Assembly: GCA_948146395.1 (NCBI GenBank)
Contig: OX411543.1
Coordinates: 33,375,058 to 33,439,057 of the forward strand
DNA length: 64,000 nt
Origin: Fragum whitleyi
Taxonomy: Eukaryota; Mollusca; Bivalvia; Cardiida; Cardiidae
Direction: 5' to 3'
In this document: positions 15,501 through 25,542 of the stretch, in pieces
How the letters are laid out: each line of letters opens with the position of its first letter
Numbering within the stretch: position 1 is the stretch's first letter
Translations under genes and position numbers: made by a program
The notes under the pieces: model-generated
What the model was told of the DNA's origin: nothing
What the model saw: the letters and a program-made list of their open reading frames with translations, nothing else
Database searches by the model: none

Positions 15501-18500
15501 CAGGATTGTTTCCTATGGCCTGCTAAACCATGCCAAAAACAAATATTGAATGATAAACGTACAAGAAAATAATCTCTGGGCCCCGTTATGACACTTTTGT
15601 TTTCTGATTGTCGGGATCTCGTTGTCTCGTATCTGACTCTCAAAATTAGTTGTCATTCTCTCGCATTCTCTTTGTTCTCCTCTCGATATAGTACGCCAGG
15701 TTATATCTTTGATATTTTCATTTGTCAAGAAACTCAGCTTATTCTCTTGGCCGAGAGACTAAAAATGACCTTGTTTTAACCAAAACCCCTCAAACGAATA
15801 TGTATAATGGTAGTTTTAGTGTTAGCGTCTGGAATGACAGACCTGTTGAAAAAAGAAATGAATCACGTCTTGCTATATCTAAAAAGAAGCCAAATAAATT
15901 TTCTTTTCTCTGAAACAATGAGATCTTGATTCCTATAATCGATTTTCATACGAGCAACACAATGTAATTAATGCGTTTGAGTATCTGTTAGTAATTCAAC
16001 TCATTAAAATGAGAAGCTTGCGTACGTGCACATGCGCGGGTGTGTGGGTGTGAGCTTGTGTGTTTGAAAATATTTTGTGGAAAAGTGCACGTATGTTCAT
16101 TTGTTTCTCTAACACGAATTTGTTAGAAGGTCATTTTGAATATAACATATTACATGTAACATGTTACATTCTTTGAATAAAGTTTTATTATTATTATCAT
16201 CATTATTATATCTCTGCATTTTTTTATCATCGTATTTTTCGTCAAATTCTCCCGTATTTACCGGCGTGCTGTCATGGTCGTATAATTCCGACCTCATAAT
16301 CGTATACAGTCAATCTTGTTCAAGCGACCACGTCTATTGAGCGACCATTTTTATTAAGCGACCATTTTCAAAATCCCCTTCTTAAAATCGGAATTTCTAA
16401 AAGAATGGACATCACTGGTATAGAAAATATTTTTAATGAGTCCTATGCTGTTAAAACTCACCAGAATCGTCTCAATAAGACGATTCTGTTGAGTATATAC
16501 AGCATAGGATTATTGAGAATATATTTATTCGATCAAAACCATGTTTCTTGATTGTAAACAAAGCGTGTATTAAGCGACCATTTTATTTAACGACCGCTTT
16601 TTGGTAGTCCCTTTCCTGGTCGCTTAATACAAGTTTTACTGTATATACTTTCTCATCATCATCGTCGTGCTCTCATATTCCTGCAATCAAGTGAGTTTTT
16701 GTCATGCCGACTCACTGTGTTTTAGGTAAATTCCTATACGATTACTTTTCGGAATGTGTCATTTGAAACGATAGTAAAAAAAAGACAGAAAAAAGGGAAG
16801 CGCATTTCATCTCTTAGATCTTCCTACATTGTGTTTTCATCAATGTCGTGAAACCTTAAAAATTGAGAAGGTTCCAGTCTAAGACGATCATATACCACGT
16901 TCAAAATTATTTCGTCTGAAAAACATTTTCGTTTTTTTTCCTGAAAAGGTCATACGTATTTTTTTGTCTTTGGCATTAACATCGCGGTCGTTAAAGGATA
17001 TTCCTGCCTTCTCAGATAACAAATTGGAAATAATATTCATCTGTAAAACCTCGTGTAATCTCTTGTCATTTGTCTGCTTTCTTTTTCTCAGTGCTGAGAC
17101 TTGGAAACTATACTTGTTATTGAGCAAACCTCATAACTCCAGGTCTAAAAAATATATACTTAACATGCTTATTAGAACAGTTAATTTATTTACGCAGGTG
17201 TAACAATTATTTTATATATTACATGGTCGTTGTTCAATGTCCCAAAACTAGTTCGTTTGTTTACTTCTAAGCACTTACCAAAATCCTTTGCAAATTGCAT
17301 AAAAACACAGCGCTGAAAGTACTAGATATACTTGTATGTACTTATTCTGAAAATATGACTATGCTGTTTTAAAGTTAGGTCTTTTAGGCTGAGATCAGAC
17401 TACACATTTGTGATCCGCCACGCGAAAAGGGACCATCCGGGAAATCTGTAAAATGAATTATTGAAAAAGAGATTTGATCCAGCATACATAGGTCAACTAG
17501 AAGTCGCATTTCAAAACTTCTTTCACTGGAATGTAGATTGATCATTCTCGATTCAGAAAATAAGTACGGTGCAAAAAGTTTCGACCCTAGTCAGTCTGCG
17601 CAATCCGCGCAGTCTGACTAGGGTCGACACTTTACGAACTACCTCGATGGTCCCTTTTCGCGTGACGGGTCACATTTGTTATATCGGACCCTTTTTTTAA
17701 ATATCCTGCCAAATCAGGTATATTACATGTATATTAATATATTTACAATGAAATTATTTTAAAATAACTCCAGTTCAATGGTTTGATTGGAGTTTGTCGT
17801 GTCGATATTTCAGCCAAAGGTAAAAATTTAATTATCTTCCAATTTAAGCGTAAACGATTAAAGAAAGAAAAAAACAACAAGGACGACGACGACGACGACT
17901 ACGACGACGACATCAACAACAACAACAACAACAACAAAAAAAGTTCTTGTAAATTCTAAAAACTGAGATTTAATCGCGAAAACCTGAAATACGGTAAAGC
18001 TAAAAGTGGGTTCAGAGATATTTTATTTAATTTGGTGTTTCATGATATTCCAAATTAGCATGCTCAGTCGCTAGAACAAGCAATAAAGTACAATTAAATC
18101 GAAACAAAATTAATTTATGGCGGTCTGCAATAAATATTTCTGGTTGAAGAATCAAGAAATAAAGACCAAAGAGAAATTGAAATTAAATTCCACAGACACC
18201 TGGGGATACAGTGCACATCAAAGATAGAATAAATTATTAATTTCGTATTTTCCTAGAAAACCCTTCGTTCAATTTAGGAGAAATCACAAACTATTTGAGA
18301 TCATCCAGGGGTCCGGGTAAGAGGGGATAAAGCCTAAAATCTTTCTTTCCGAATGAAACCTTATGTTGTGGGTACTCATTTGAACCGTCTCGATGAGACT
18401 CTTCCAATAGATTGCAACAACATAGTATTTAAGATAGGAATAATTAGATATTAAAATTTAAAAAAACCAAAACACTCCCTCTATCTGTAGGTCTGTCATC

Positions 18501-21500
18501 TCTAGATACCTCGATATCTCCCTATTTGCTATGCTTTATCAATATAGCGAGGCAAATATCGAGACTTTGGGGTATCCGATGATGGTTTGGGACTCAAAAG
18601 ACATGATACTTTCAAAAAGATAATAAATAAAGTATTCATCGTGCGCCTCAAGATGGTAAAATTGGTTGAACAATGATGTTTTTGAGATGCAAGAGCACCA
18701 TAAAAAGAAATTAAATATACGCGGATGAAGATTATTTCTCAGGGCCCGTCAAAATTGTACCCGTTTTGTAATATATACTGTCATATTAAAAAAGTATTGC
18801 AATTGGTATATAAAATTGTTTTGCGATTAATGGCAAAGAAACTTTTTCACACAATTTTCATGAATTTTTAATTTTTGACCTTTTGATGAAAAGAAAATGG
18901 TACCTTAAGATAGAAAGACAAGAGAAATGAACCTAAACTAACATCTCATAATCATGTACCGTGGACTACCCAAAAATTAACTTTCTTAAATCCTTAATAA
19001 GAAAACTATAGAGTATTGATATTGGTTCGTATTGCTTTAAATAAATCGAACCTGGTAACAATATAACATTAAATGAAAAATGAAAGATTACTTGCCATCT
19101 TTGAGCGGGAAGATCTTCAAAAAGACCGGTAGGAGAATTGAGTCCGATTTCACCACAAAAAGCCGTTCCGTGAATAAGTTTGATCATACAAGTTGTGTCG
19201 ACAATAGGGACCATTGTGAAGACCATCGGGGGGGTGACTCAGGTGAGCGATCTAGGACCATCATGGTGCTCTTGTTTCTGTTCAAATGTTCTCATTTTCT
19301 AATTGTGTCCCTTTCTGACATAAAAAGTATTCTGGCCATTGTTCATCACGGGTGAGCCAAATTTTCATGTCCCTACGTTTGTATTTTCAGATAAACTTTG
19401 CTCTTTCAGAAGGTTTTATCATTTTGGCTAACATACTGAACAAGTTTCGTCATAATTGCGCTTAATATATCGCCCTAAGAATGTAAACGAAGAAATTGTC
19501 AACAGGTATCCTTTTCTCGTGTTTTCATATGGAATATTTCAAATATTTATTCATAGGTTCATCTTAATGACCTTACAAACATTACTATCCAATATTCATG
19601 AATTGTCGCCCGAATGATATAAACACTAAAGAGAGTTGATGACGAACGACGTACGAGGGGTATCTATTGATCACACAGCTCACCATATGCCCGATTTGCC
19701 CTTACGAGCTTAAGGTATGAGGGGGGCGGGGCGGGGGTGAAACTGCAGACATAGGTATGCAACATTACAGAAGAACTACTTTGTATTGCGAAAGCATTCG
19801 TTGATTTAGTGTTTAAGCTGCCAGGTGCAGTTTGCACTCATTTGAACTTTGAGACTTCCTCAAAATTTTTATGTTAACGAAAGCCAGCGAAGCTGACGCT
19901 TGCTAGCTAAAAATGATTGAAACAAAATGACGGAAAATGGTGGATATCAATCATCTCATTATAAATGAGTGTTTTGATTTTTAACTCGAGTTTTTGATTG
20001 ACAACAACGATATGTTAATTTTACGCCGTTAGTAGGCAATGCGATTCATATTCCGCTTTAATTATTTTGCAGGTCTCCCGCCTGAAAAGAAACAGTTCTT
20101 CAAAGATGCTCGCACAGAAATCAGTTACAAAAGAAACGGGGACCAGTGGAACATTGAGGTCGGGATACAGGGTGTCCCGTGTACACGTAAATTCGTATTT
20201 GCATTAGGGGAACCATACGATTCTCAGTCGATAGATGGATCCCCACTCAAAGTGAGTTCATTTGAAATATTTTGATACATGTTTGTTGGACGAATTAACG
20301 TTGTTTTTTAAGTGTACATTTCGGGCTGAAGTATCTCACTGTTGCTAGGAAGTATACAACATTAATTAAAACCTTAATTTTCGTTTTTGTAGTATTGAGC
20401 GCAATATCTTAAATGGAAAATATACATATATTATACTGATCCTTTACTCTATTTCACCTGGCAAAGCATCGGCGTTGAAGGATGTCAATGAAAGCAATAT
20501 TACCATAATGCTTATTATAAATAAACTACAAAAAATTACTAGATGCCATAAGTCATTGTATAGTGTACCTATTTGTTATATGATTTTTTTTCTGTAAGTA
20601 GTTGTTGTATCAAAGTGTATACCTGTTAATGGTGACAGTCCTGTGACTGGACTCTTATACCAATGAAAACTGATTTGATCTGATTTGATTTTGCAGAGTA
20701 ATTCATTGCTCCTGGGTCTATTGATTATCAAGGCTGGTGAACATTTGGCTAACGGTTCCCCTAAAACCGGAGTAACGCCAAAATCGAGTGGTTTAGAACC
20801 CTTGGCGCCATATACCTTGCGATCTCGTTATCAAAAAGTTGAACAATTCTTTTATTCGTAAGGCCGTAACCTGCAGACATGTCGTTATCGTACGGTAGCC
20901 ACACGGATATTACACGGTGTCTGTGTGATGTTTTTATTTGACCACAACATCATACGAGATCCACACGATAAGTGCATGGGTACTGTGCGAAGGCCGTATG
21001 TTCTTAACTTGATTTATAAGAACAGAAGCATTTTAGCTTTTCACACCGTTGTCTAAAAATCCATCCAAAAGCGCAGACGATGATATCATACGGCGTCCGT
21101 GTTCGATGTAAACAATATTTGGACACTTTACTTTTGCAGAGTTCTTGGCCTTATCATCGATGAAATATAAGGATTTTTAGCATTTACGACGGCTGTGACG
21201 TTATATAATGGGTTTTTGCGGAAACGTCGGCTTTATTAACGTCAATCACACATGTGTACAAAAATGTTTAAATCTATTATTTGCAGCCATGTCCCATTCT
21301 TCCACAACATTGGGAAGTACCTTTAGTTGATTAATGTATAAATTAAGAAAAACAACAACTACATCAACATAATTAATCTATTTTTTCCATGATAGAGTAT
21401 TATGAGGGCGGACGGCTGTAGATTCGTGGAGACACATAAAGATGAAAGTATGAATGGAATGGAAATGAACATAGAACGATGCATAGAAGGCGGGAAAATG

Positions 21501-23968
21501 GTCGTGGTAAGCTGCCTTGGATTCTTAGTGATTGTACTGACCTACTAGTCCTCGGTTATATAAAAGATAAACTTTCATTCGATTTTAAACGGAAGTTAAA
21601 TTCAGTGACGAATCAGGATTGTTGTTTCAAATGTATCAATTGAAACAAAAGGCCCTAATTCATAATTGACTGGAATTAATTTCTGGTCAAAATTTAACCA
21701 AAGGTTATCTTTTATGCAACCGGGCTCTGATCGCAAAAGGCGAACATCTTGGAAATCTGGTTGTATCAGATATGGTCAGGTTTTTTTTCTCGAAGTAGGC
21801 AACCAGACCATCAATCCTCTCTGACATTGTCTTAACCCTTTCCTGTTTTACAAAATTTTGGACCTGTCCAAACTCAAAGGTTTTGCAGACGAAAATATAA
21901 AGTGGATTTAATTTGAAAAATAACCAAAATAACCATTCAGTAGGGTAGAAAATATTGTGGAAAAAGAAGAAATTGCTTGTCAGAAGCAATTTCTTCTTTT
22001 TTCACAATGTTTTCTCAATCATAAAATCACAGACATGTAAAAAGCAGGGATTAAACAGCAAAGGGTTAAGGTGACCAAAGCATCACAACTACAGCTTGAA
22101 TTGAGCTTTGGTCGCGATTTGCCTAATAATATATTTGACCCTTAAACCAGGGTTTTGACCCCCAAAATATGAATATACATTGTGTATCTTAATTTGACCC
22201 CTAGAAATTTCTCCCAAGGGGTCATTTTGACCCCGTTTAGAGGAGTTACTAACGGTCAAAACATGGTTTTCTACCTAAGATTTTCATGAATTACCATCTA
22301 AAATTCTACAAATTATTAACTTGTTTCATATCATTACAAGAGACAATTAAAGTAACTTTTAAATATTAAAAATTCTGCTTATGATTTGCTTTTTCTGTCG
22401 TCTGTCCCCTTAAATTCGGATTTTATCCCCAGAACTTCTTAAGTGAGGAGTCAATGACTCTAACACGAGCCTTGATATATATACTGAACAACAAAAATAA
22501 CGCATCGCTTAATTTTCAAGATATAACTTTTTTCATTATATAAAGTTTGAAAGAATGGTTTTATCAAAATAAACGTTGACCAATTATTGAATTGTATCAA
22601 AAAGGTCGACAACGTATACATACGCATTGAAGAGTTACACACTCATTAAGGCGACAACCCCCAAAATGAAAATATTTGAAATTAGAGAAGGATTCCGTAG
22701 CTCAGGAAATGTCACTTGCGCGTGAATCCATCTGAAAAATTGCCCTCAAAGAATGTCTGACACGTGGATTTCTGAAATTTTATCAAGACTTACTCCCAAT
22801 ATGGCTATCCATTAGCTGTGCGTGCTGCCTCAATCTGAATCAAAACCCTGGGTTTTCGTGCTCTTTTTTGACTCTCATTGCAAGGTCGTTTTTTACGTGC
22901 TAGATCTTGAGTTAAGTCCAGTCGGTGAAAGATTAGACATTAGTATCATTTAAAAAAGAAAGTCTAAAGTTGCAAGAGCTGAATGGACCATAACATTGAC
23001 TTGCTCATGGGGTGTTGCATATGGCTAGAGCTACTGAAGGATTAGATAATCGGGCCGGATTCATAATTTTTGTGTTTCACTGTCATCAAAAGTCCACTAA
23101 AACCTGAAAAACTGTGACATAGAGAGTAAGAATTTCCGGTCATATCACCTTATAATGCAGCCTCTTCATCGTTTCAGCATCCATCGTATGGCACCGAGAG
23201 TTTTTAAAATCGATGTTTTAACCTTAAAATAGGCAAGTTGTTGTCACTCTTGGCAGTTGCAAGAGTCCTTGATTTAATGAATCCGTTCAGTATGACTTTG
23301 TGCGATAGCGTTCCGAAATTCAATTTTTCGCTACATCGAAAAGTGATGCGTTATTATTGTTGTTCAGTATATAATCTTGTATTTTAATACAATTTCACAG
23401 ACTGCTTCCGTACTCATAAAGATATTTTAATTACAAGTACTTGCTATATATCGAAAACTTACTTCACTATCTTCGATTTAAAGTCAAGGCTTAAGGTCAG
23501 GTTTCGATTTGGTCTATATTGTCTACACAATTTCAATATTGTCTACACAGTAACTCTTGGTTTATGTAGTCTACACATCGTAACTTAAGTTGTGGCTGTG
23601 AAATAATTGGTCTACCAACGACAAACATATTACATCTATTTGTGACCCGTCTCACAAAGAAGGGACCATCCGGGTAGTGGGGAAATTGTTGATCCTTGTC
23701 AGACTGCACGGACTGTGCAGACTGAGTAGAATCTCGAATGACCGATCTACCTTCCTGTGTACGACTCTTTTGAAATGCGACGTCTTGTTAATCTTTATAA
23801 GAACCAAACTCTTTTCAAATACAATGTACTTGTTTTACGGAGTTTCAAGATGGTTCCTTTTGGCGTGAGGGTTCACCTTGTATATTCATTTTTCTCTGTC
23901 TATTTCAGTTAACAAAAGTAGGACCTTTACAAATGTCATCAGTCTACGAGCGGATAAATTGTGCGTAA
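443..23968 (+). CDS. Fatty-acid-binding protein (FABP/CRABP family), four-exon gene model
   Basis: Join 443-521, 20073-20251, 21396-21506 and 23909-23968; 429 nt, 142 aa. FABPs are small cytosolic beta-barrels that carry fatty acids or retinoids. Residues 9-27 (GSW, then GFDEM, then ALG) match the family N-terminal signature, partly degenerate. PPEKKQF follows where the helix-turn-helix lid lies, and the beta-strand pattern continues through exons 2 and 3. All junctions are GT-AG with phases 1, 0, 0, and exon sizes of 79/179/111/60 nt closely follow the usual FABP pattern of about 73/173/102/51. The start has A at -3. Family ligand residues: Arg114 fits the first conserved Arg and Tyr136 the final Tyr, but the Arg two residues before that Tyr is Ser134. 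Intron 1 is about 19.5 kb and full of repeats. Orthology within the family cannot be settled by eye. Confidence 0.88.
735..813. repeat. Foldback hairpin
   Basis: Near-perfect inverted repeat: ATGGCTCAGCGCGAAACAGC with CTGTTTCGCACTGAGCCAT, around AACTGCCTATAAGTTTATAGGCAGTT. A family-A-like CACCACGCGAAAAGGGACC lies just left (690-712). Confidence 0.6.
1073..1094. repeat. Poly(G) run
   Basis: About 22 consecutive G after a T9 run, in FABP intron 1. Length probably uncertain. Confidence 0.8.
1425..1640 (-). mobile_element. SINE copy, same family as 40210-40445
   Basis: Reverse-complement similarity: CAATGAATCCCTGGTATTTCTC, TATCCCACATAAGTCTAAGA and CCGGGTTCG-type B-box remains match the other copy in the same order. 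It lies in FABP intron 1. Confidence 0.65.
2011..2421 (+). mobile_element. MITE family B, copy 1
   Basis: Begins GTTACATCGTGAAATTGAC and ends TTCACGATGTTGTTAACTG, inverted termini. Interior: CGCTCACTCAGCGCTCCATT and the palindrome AAAATTTTGTTCATC/ACGAACAAAATTTGCG. Confidence 0.75.
2438..2850 (-). mobile_element. MITE family B, copy 2, inverted next to copy 1
   Basis: Starts GAGCATCGTGAAATTGACAA and contains, in reverse order, the family's GCGCTGAGTGAGCGATTTA. Only 16 bp separate it from copy 1. Confidence 0.72.
2878..3066 (+). repeat. Repeat family E, copy 1
   Basis: AAGAAGGGGTAATGCCAGTC at the left, a degenerate hairpin near TACTCATTGGGG, and CCCCCTCTCCCCCTAATAAG at the right. Confidence 0.6.
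4008..4200 (+). repeat. Repeat family E, copy 2
   Basis: Starts at GTACAGATAAGAAGGAG. The centre is a clean hairpin around GTCTCGACGAGAC. Confidence 0.65.
4520..4702. repeat. MITE family H, partial copy
   Basis: The same AATAAGTTGTTATTTATAAC palindrome, then AGAAAATTCTCTGTTGAGAA and ATTACCTCGAGACTCGAGCC; the left terminus is lost. Confidence 0.5.
4703..6112. other. FABP intron 1 tract without recognised feature
   Basis: AT-rich, with no repeated family, splice-supported exon or RNA gene that I can recognise. Short frames on both strands look random. Confidence 0.5.
6113..6378. mobile_element. Foldback MITE family A, copy 1
   Basis: Termini GACCCGTCACGCG and GCCGGGTCACA are inverted; the centre is a long hairpin, CGACCCTAGTCAGTCTGCGC with its complement. 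About 265 bp, no coding capacity. Confidence 0.75.
6630..6762. repeat. Palindromic repeat family G, copy 1
   Basis: GTAGTTGACCCGTATTAGTT and the inverted ACTATTACGGAACCACTACC form the ends; AACACTGTAAAACTTCAT inside. Confidence 0.55.
7171..7432. mobile_element. MITE family H with central palindrome
   Basis: Left GGCCCGGGGTTATGAAAC and right (complement) GGCCCGAGGTTATAAAAC are inverted. Centre: AATAAGTTGTTATAAATAAC and its complement. A second, one-sided copy is at 4520-4702. Confidence 0.65.
7839..8270 (+). mobile_element. MITE family B, copy 3
   Basis: CTACATCGTGAAATTGACCTT at the left, AATTTCACGATATTGTTAAC at the right, with CACTCAGCGCTCCATTCACT inside. Confidence 0.75.
8501..8652. repeat. 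Palindromic repeat family G, copy 2
   Basis: TAGTGGACCCCAAATAGTTT to AATTTATTACGGGTTCATTA, with the perfect centre TTTCCTAATGATTATCATTAGGAAA split here as TTTCCTAATGAT and its complement. Confidence 0.65.
8926..9181. mobile_element. Foldback MITE family A, copy 2
   Basis: TTGACCCGTCACGC at the left end, CGCGTGACGGGTCACA at the right, and the same central hairpin around GGACTGCGC. Confidence 0.75.
9880..11360 (+). mobile_element. HINE/pearl-like element with tandem core
   Basis: Begins near CGAGTCGCCGGCTTG with CCGGCCGGCCGGCCG and CGTCCGTC microsatellite, then about six diverged units of roughly 155-180 bp (CTTCATATTTCACATGT, GCTTGTGACAAGACC, TCAAGGTCAAGG), and ends CTGTCAGCTCTTGTTTTA. This microsatellite, tandem core and CTCTTGTT layout recurs elsewhere in the window. 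Confidence 0.6.
11490..11895 (+). mobile_element. MITE family C, copy 1
   Basis: Landmarks in order: GGTTTATCGAGAAATAACGG, TTATCACTTGATATTCTCAC, GCATTTCATCCTATCTGACG, then a large hairpin (TCGATTAATATTTCATTTCG to GAATATAAATCGATCTTACA) and GATTATCCTCTAT. About 400 bp, non-coding. Confidence 0.75.
11925..11996 (-). repeat. tRNA-like fragment
   Basis: The reverse complement reads TTAGCTCAGTTGGTTGAGTA, an A-box-like sequence, and ends GTCGGGCTGGCTAC. The B box is degenerate. Probably another SINE head next to the one at 12046. Confidence 0.45.
12046..12350 (+). mobile_element. tRNA-derived SINE with conserved central domain
   Basis: The head (12046-12131) has a Pol III A box GGCTCAGTTGGTAGAGC and B box GGGTTCGATTCCC inside a 9-bp acceptor-like stem (TACCAGCCC with GGGCTGGTA). 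It is followed by TTTCGGATGAGACGTTAA and GTTAAAGAACCATGGCGAA, which resemble a conserved SINE core domain I recall from several invertebrates. The anticodon arm is replaced by an ACTTCAA/TTGAAGT hairpin, so it is not a working tRNA. Confidence 0.7.
13046..13306. mobile_element. Foldback MITE family A, copy 3
   Basis: TGTGACCCGTCACGCGAAAA at the left end and GTGACGGGTCACA at the right; the central hairpin is present. Confidence 0.78.
13733..13928. mobile_element. Foldback MITE family A, partial copy
   Basis: Only one side is recognisable: GCAGTCTGACAATGGTCGAC and the end ATGGATCACAT. The other half has been lost. Confidence 0.55.
13930..15555. other. FABP intron 1 tract without recognised feature
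   Basis: Contains overlapping short frames around 14390-14970 with no recognisable domain, plus one ATCAAGGTTATATTCCAG-type remnant near 15258. Probably decayed repeat. Confidence 0.4.
15560..15915 (+). mobile_element. Possible LINE C-terminal remnant
   Basis: The frame around 15760-15915 reads SVWNDRPVEKRNESRLAI, close to the conserved WNxLPxxIR end of jockey/CR1-like polymerases. The rest is too decayed to align by eye. Confidence 0.4.
16307..16641. mobile_element. Pogo/Tigger-like TA-flanked MITE
   Basis: Ends CAGTCAATCTTGTTCAAGCG and (complement) CAGTAAAACTTGTATTAAGC are inverted, start with CAGT and are flanked by TA on both sides. AAGCGACCATTTT recurs inside. Length 335 bp, no transposase. 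A CGTCTCAATAAGACG hairpin like that of family E lies in the middle. Confidence 0.65.
17408..17675. mobile_element. Foldback MITE family A, copy 4
   Basis: TTGTGATCCGCCACGCGAAA at the left and TTTTCGCGTGACGGGTCACA at the right, with the hairpin in the middle. One of the best preserved copies. Confidence 0.8.
17881..17941. repeat. GAC and CAA trinucleotide microsatellite
   Basis: (GAC)n at 17881-17910 runs into (AAC)n at 17914-17936, in FABP intron 1. Confidence 0.85.
18309..18500 (+). repeat. Repeat family E, copy 3
   Basis: GGGTAAGAGGGGATAAAGCC at the left, CCGTCTCGATGAGACTC in the centre, CTCCCTCTATCTGTAGGTCT at the right. Confidence 0.65.
18500..20072. other. End of FABP intron 1
   Basis: Holds the HINE end at 19228 and a G-rich stretch at 19719-19738. 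A minus-strand frame at 18966-19226 ends in a plausible donor after AQRWQ, but no partner exon was found. Confidence 0.4.
19228..19273 (+). repeat. HINE-like element end fragment
   Basis: GGGGGGGTGACTCAGGTGAG, CGATCTAGGACCATCATGG, TGCTCTTGTTT: the same end as 34840-34868, with the shared CTCTTGTT terminus. Confidence 0.5.
20073..20251 (+). CDS. FABP exon 2 (residues 27-86)
   Basis: Acceptor TTTTGCAG ends at 20072 and donor GTGAGT starts at 20252. The exon completes Gly27 and encodes 59 further residues, including LPPEKKQFF and the segment ending DGSPLK. Phase 1 in, phase 0 out, as in canonical FABP genes. Confidence 0.88.
21396..21506 (+). CDS. FABP exon 3 (residues 87-123)
   Basis: Exon of 37 codons between an AG at 21394-21395 and donor GTAAGC at 21507. 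It begins SIMRADG, which aligns with the family's KSIVTLDGG-type strand turn, and contains IERCIEGGK, which aligns with the VRELIDGK-type segment and supplies the conserved Arg114. Confidence 0.85.
21832..22069 (-). mobile_element. MITE family D, copy 1
   Basis: Termini TTAACCCTTTCCTGTTTTAC and GATTAAACAGCAAAGGGTTAA, inverted, both reaching TTAA. Central hairpin of AAGAAGAAATTGCTT with its complement. In FABP intron 3. Confidence 0.75.
22484..23367. mobile_element. Tc1/mariner-type element, 884 bp, non-coding
   Basis: TIRs CTGAACAACAAAAATAACGC and (complement) CTGAACAACAATAATAACGC, matching at about 25 of 27 positions, with TA at 22482-22483 and 23368-23369. No transposase frame longer than 60 codons, so it is non-autonomous or decayed. 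In FABP intron 3. Confidence 0.75.
23641..23877. mobile_element. Foldback MITE family A, copy 5
   Basis: TGTGACCCGTCTCAC at the left; the right end is degenerate. It ends about 30 bp before FABP exon 4. Confidence 0.7.
23909..23968 (+). CDS. FABP exon 4 and stop (residues 124-142)
   Basis: A good acceptor (TCTGTCTATTTCAG) ends at 23908. The exon encodes LTKVGPLQMSSVYERINCA and TAA at 23966. The Tyr of the family's C-terminal R-x-Y pair is kept, but its Arg partner is Ser134. Confidence 0.83.
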   Translation, partial: LTKVGPLQMSSVYERINCA

Positions 23969-24004
23969 TGAGAAGATTCCATGGATACAAACTTATTTGT
24001 TACA

Positions 24005-24010
24005 AATAAA
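24005..24010 (+). promoter_or_regulatory. Polyadenylation signal AATAAA of the FABP gene
   Basis: A canonical AATAAA lies about 37 nt after the FABP stop codon, so the 3' UTR could be very short. Placement supports the gene model; the cleavage site cannot be seen. Confidence 0.55.
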
Positions 24011-24144
24011 CAGCTTCAGTGTGAAAATCAACTGTGTAATGTCCGTCGTACTTGTGTTTTTGAGATTGTCGCTGGGAGCTAGATCTTGTTCTCTATCCTA
24101 AAGAAAACCCGTAAATTTCAATTTTGTCAAGATGATTCTCCTTA

Positions 24145-24578
24145 CAATTAGGAACATCGTGAAATTGACACGATTAATGATTTTTGAATGGTTTTGGAAT
24201 GGAATTGAATGAGTGTGTGGCGCGAGTTTTGACTTAAATTCAGGTGAGGTAATCCAATATTGCTAATTTTGTTCAACATGAACAAAATTAGCGATATTTA
24301 TTACCTCCCTTTAATAAAATAAACGTTTTTTTTTATTTTTTTGTGTGTCTTCATGGACCAATCAGGCACTTTAAAATCCACACCAGCCAATAAAAACGAA
24401 GAATAATTAGGTAAAATTGAATTAAATGTTGAACTATTTCGAAATGTTTTCTAGTGGTTTCGGAGCGTTCGTGATCGATTTGAGTGAGTTTTTGGAATGA
24501 ATGAATGGAGCGCTGAGTGAGCGATTATTAATGATTTTGATCGGAGTGCGTGTCAATGTCACGATGTTGTTAACTGTA
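24145..24578 (-). mobile_element. MITE family B, copy 4
   Basis: GAACATCGTGAAATTGACAC to TCACGATGTTGTTAACTG, with ATTTTGTTCAACATGAACAAAATTAGCGATA-type hairpin and GGAGCGCTGAGTGAGCGATT. It starts about 135 bp after the FABP polyadenylation signal. Confidence 0.75.
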
Positions 24579-24846
24579 TAGCATCCATTCGCACTTTCGG
24601 TCCTGAAAACAATGTCTTAAACATGTGCCCTGCCATCAGTGCGAAATTGGGACTTCTTAAGGCTACCAAATGTTTCGAACTTGATCAGTCTACGCTTACC
24701 CTGCGTCATAACATGTTTTTGATATATTTTTTTCCTTCAATTGTGGTTAAAATACAATCTTGTCAAAAACCGGATAATGTTGGAGGTCAACATCGCAACT
24801 CCTGTCCGCTACTTATGCAGATATACATGTCTGTACGTCTGTAATT

Positions 24847-25252
24847 ACAGTATGGAACATCGTGAACCTGATCAGGCGAATGATTTTGGAATGAATATGA
24901 AAAGAAATTGAACGGATTGGAAGACTGAGTTTCGTGGGAAAATGAAAGAAAGCAAAACAATATCGCTTATTTCGTTTACGACGGTCGAAATTAGCGACAA
25001 TTATTATCTTCATTTAAAAATATTTCTTATGCATAAATTAATTGATATCCATATCTTCACGAACCAATCAGACGCTTCCAAATGCAAGCAAGTCAATGAA
25101 ATCATTGATTTTTGTAGCGATTTAAATTTCTTTTTTTTTCCCTTTTTTATTTGTGATTTTGGATATCGGATATTGATTAAGTGGAGCGCTGATTAAGTGA
25201 TATAGAATGATTTTGATTGGAACGAGTGTCGGTTTCACGATATTCATAATTG
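24847..25252 (-). mobile_element. MITE family B, copy 5 (diverged)
   Basis: ACAGTATGGAACATCGTGAA at the left and GGTTTCACGATATTCATAAT at the right; the GTGGAGCGCTGATTAAGTGA core is recognisable. Confidence 0.65.
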
Positions 25253-25542
25253 CACATGTAAAAATTGTGGTTTTCAAGTCTTATTCAGTTAATCACTAGA
25301 AGGACATTATGTGAACATATTAAATTTAATTATTTTATCTTCTTTTTTGGCGCTTCCCACCGATGTGTTTTGAATGTAAGAGCAGATGATACAGTACTGT
25401 TCATTGTGGCAGCTTATGTGTGCGATTTTTTTTCATATATTTTTAAAAATTAAGATACGTTTAGCAATGACAATAATATGAAATTTTCCATTTTTTATTT
25501 AGAAAAGTAGCATAATATTTTAAAGTAGTAAACATTAAATAT

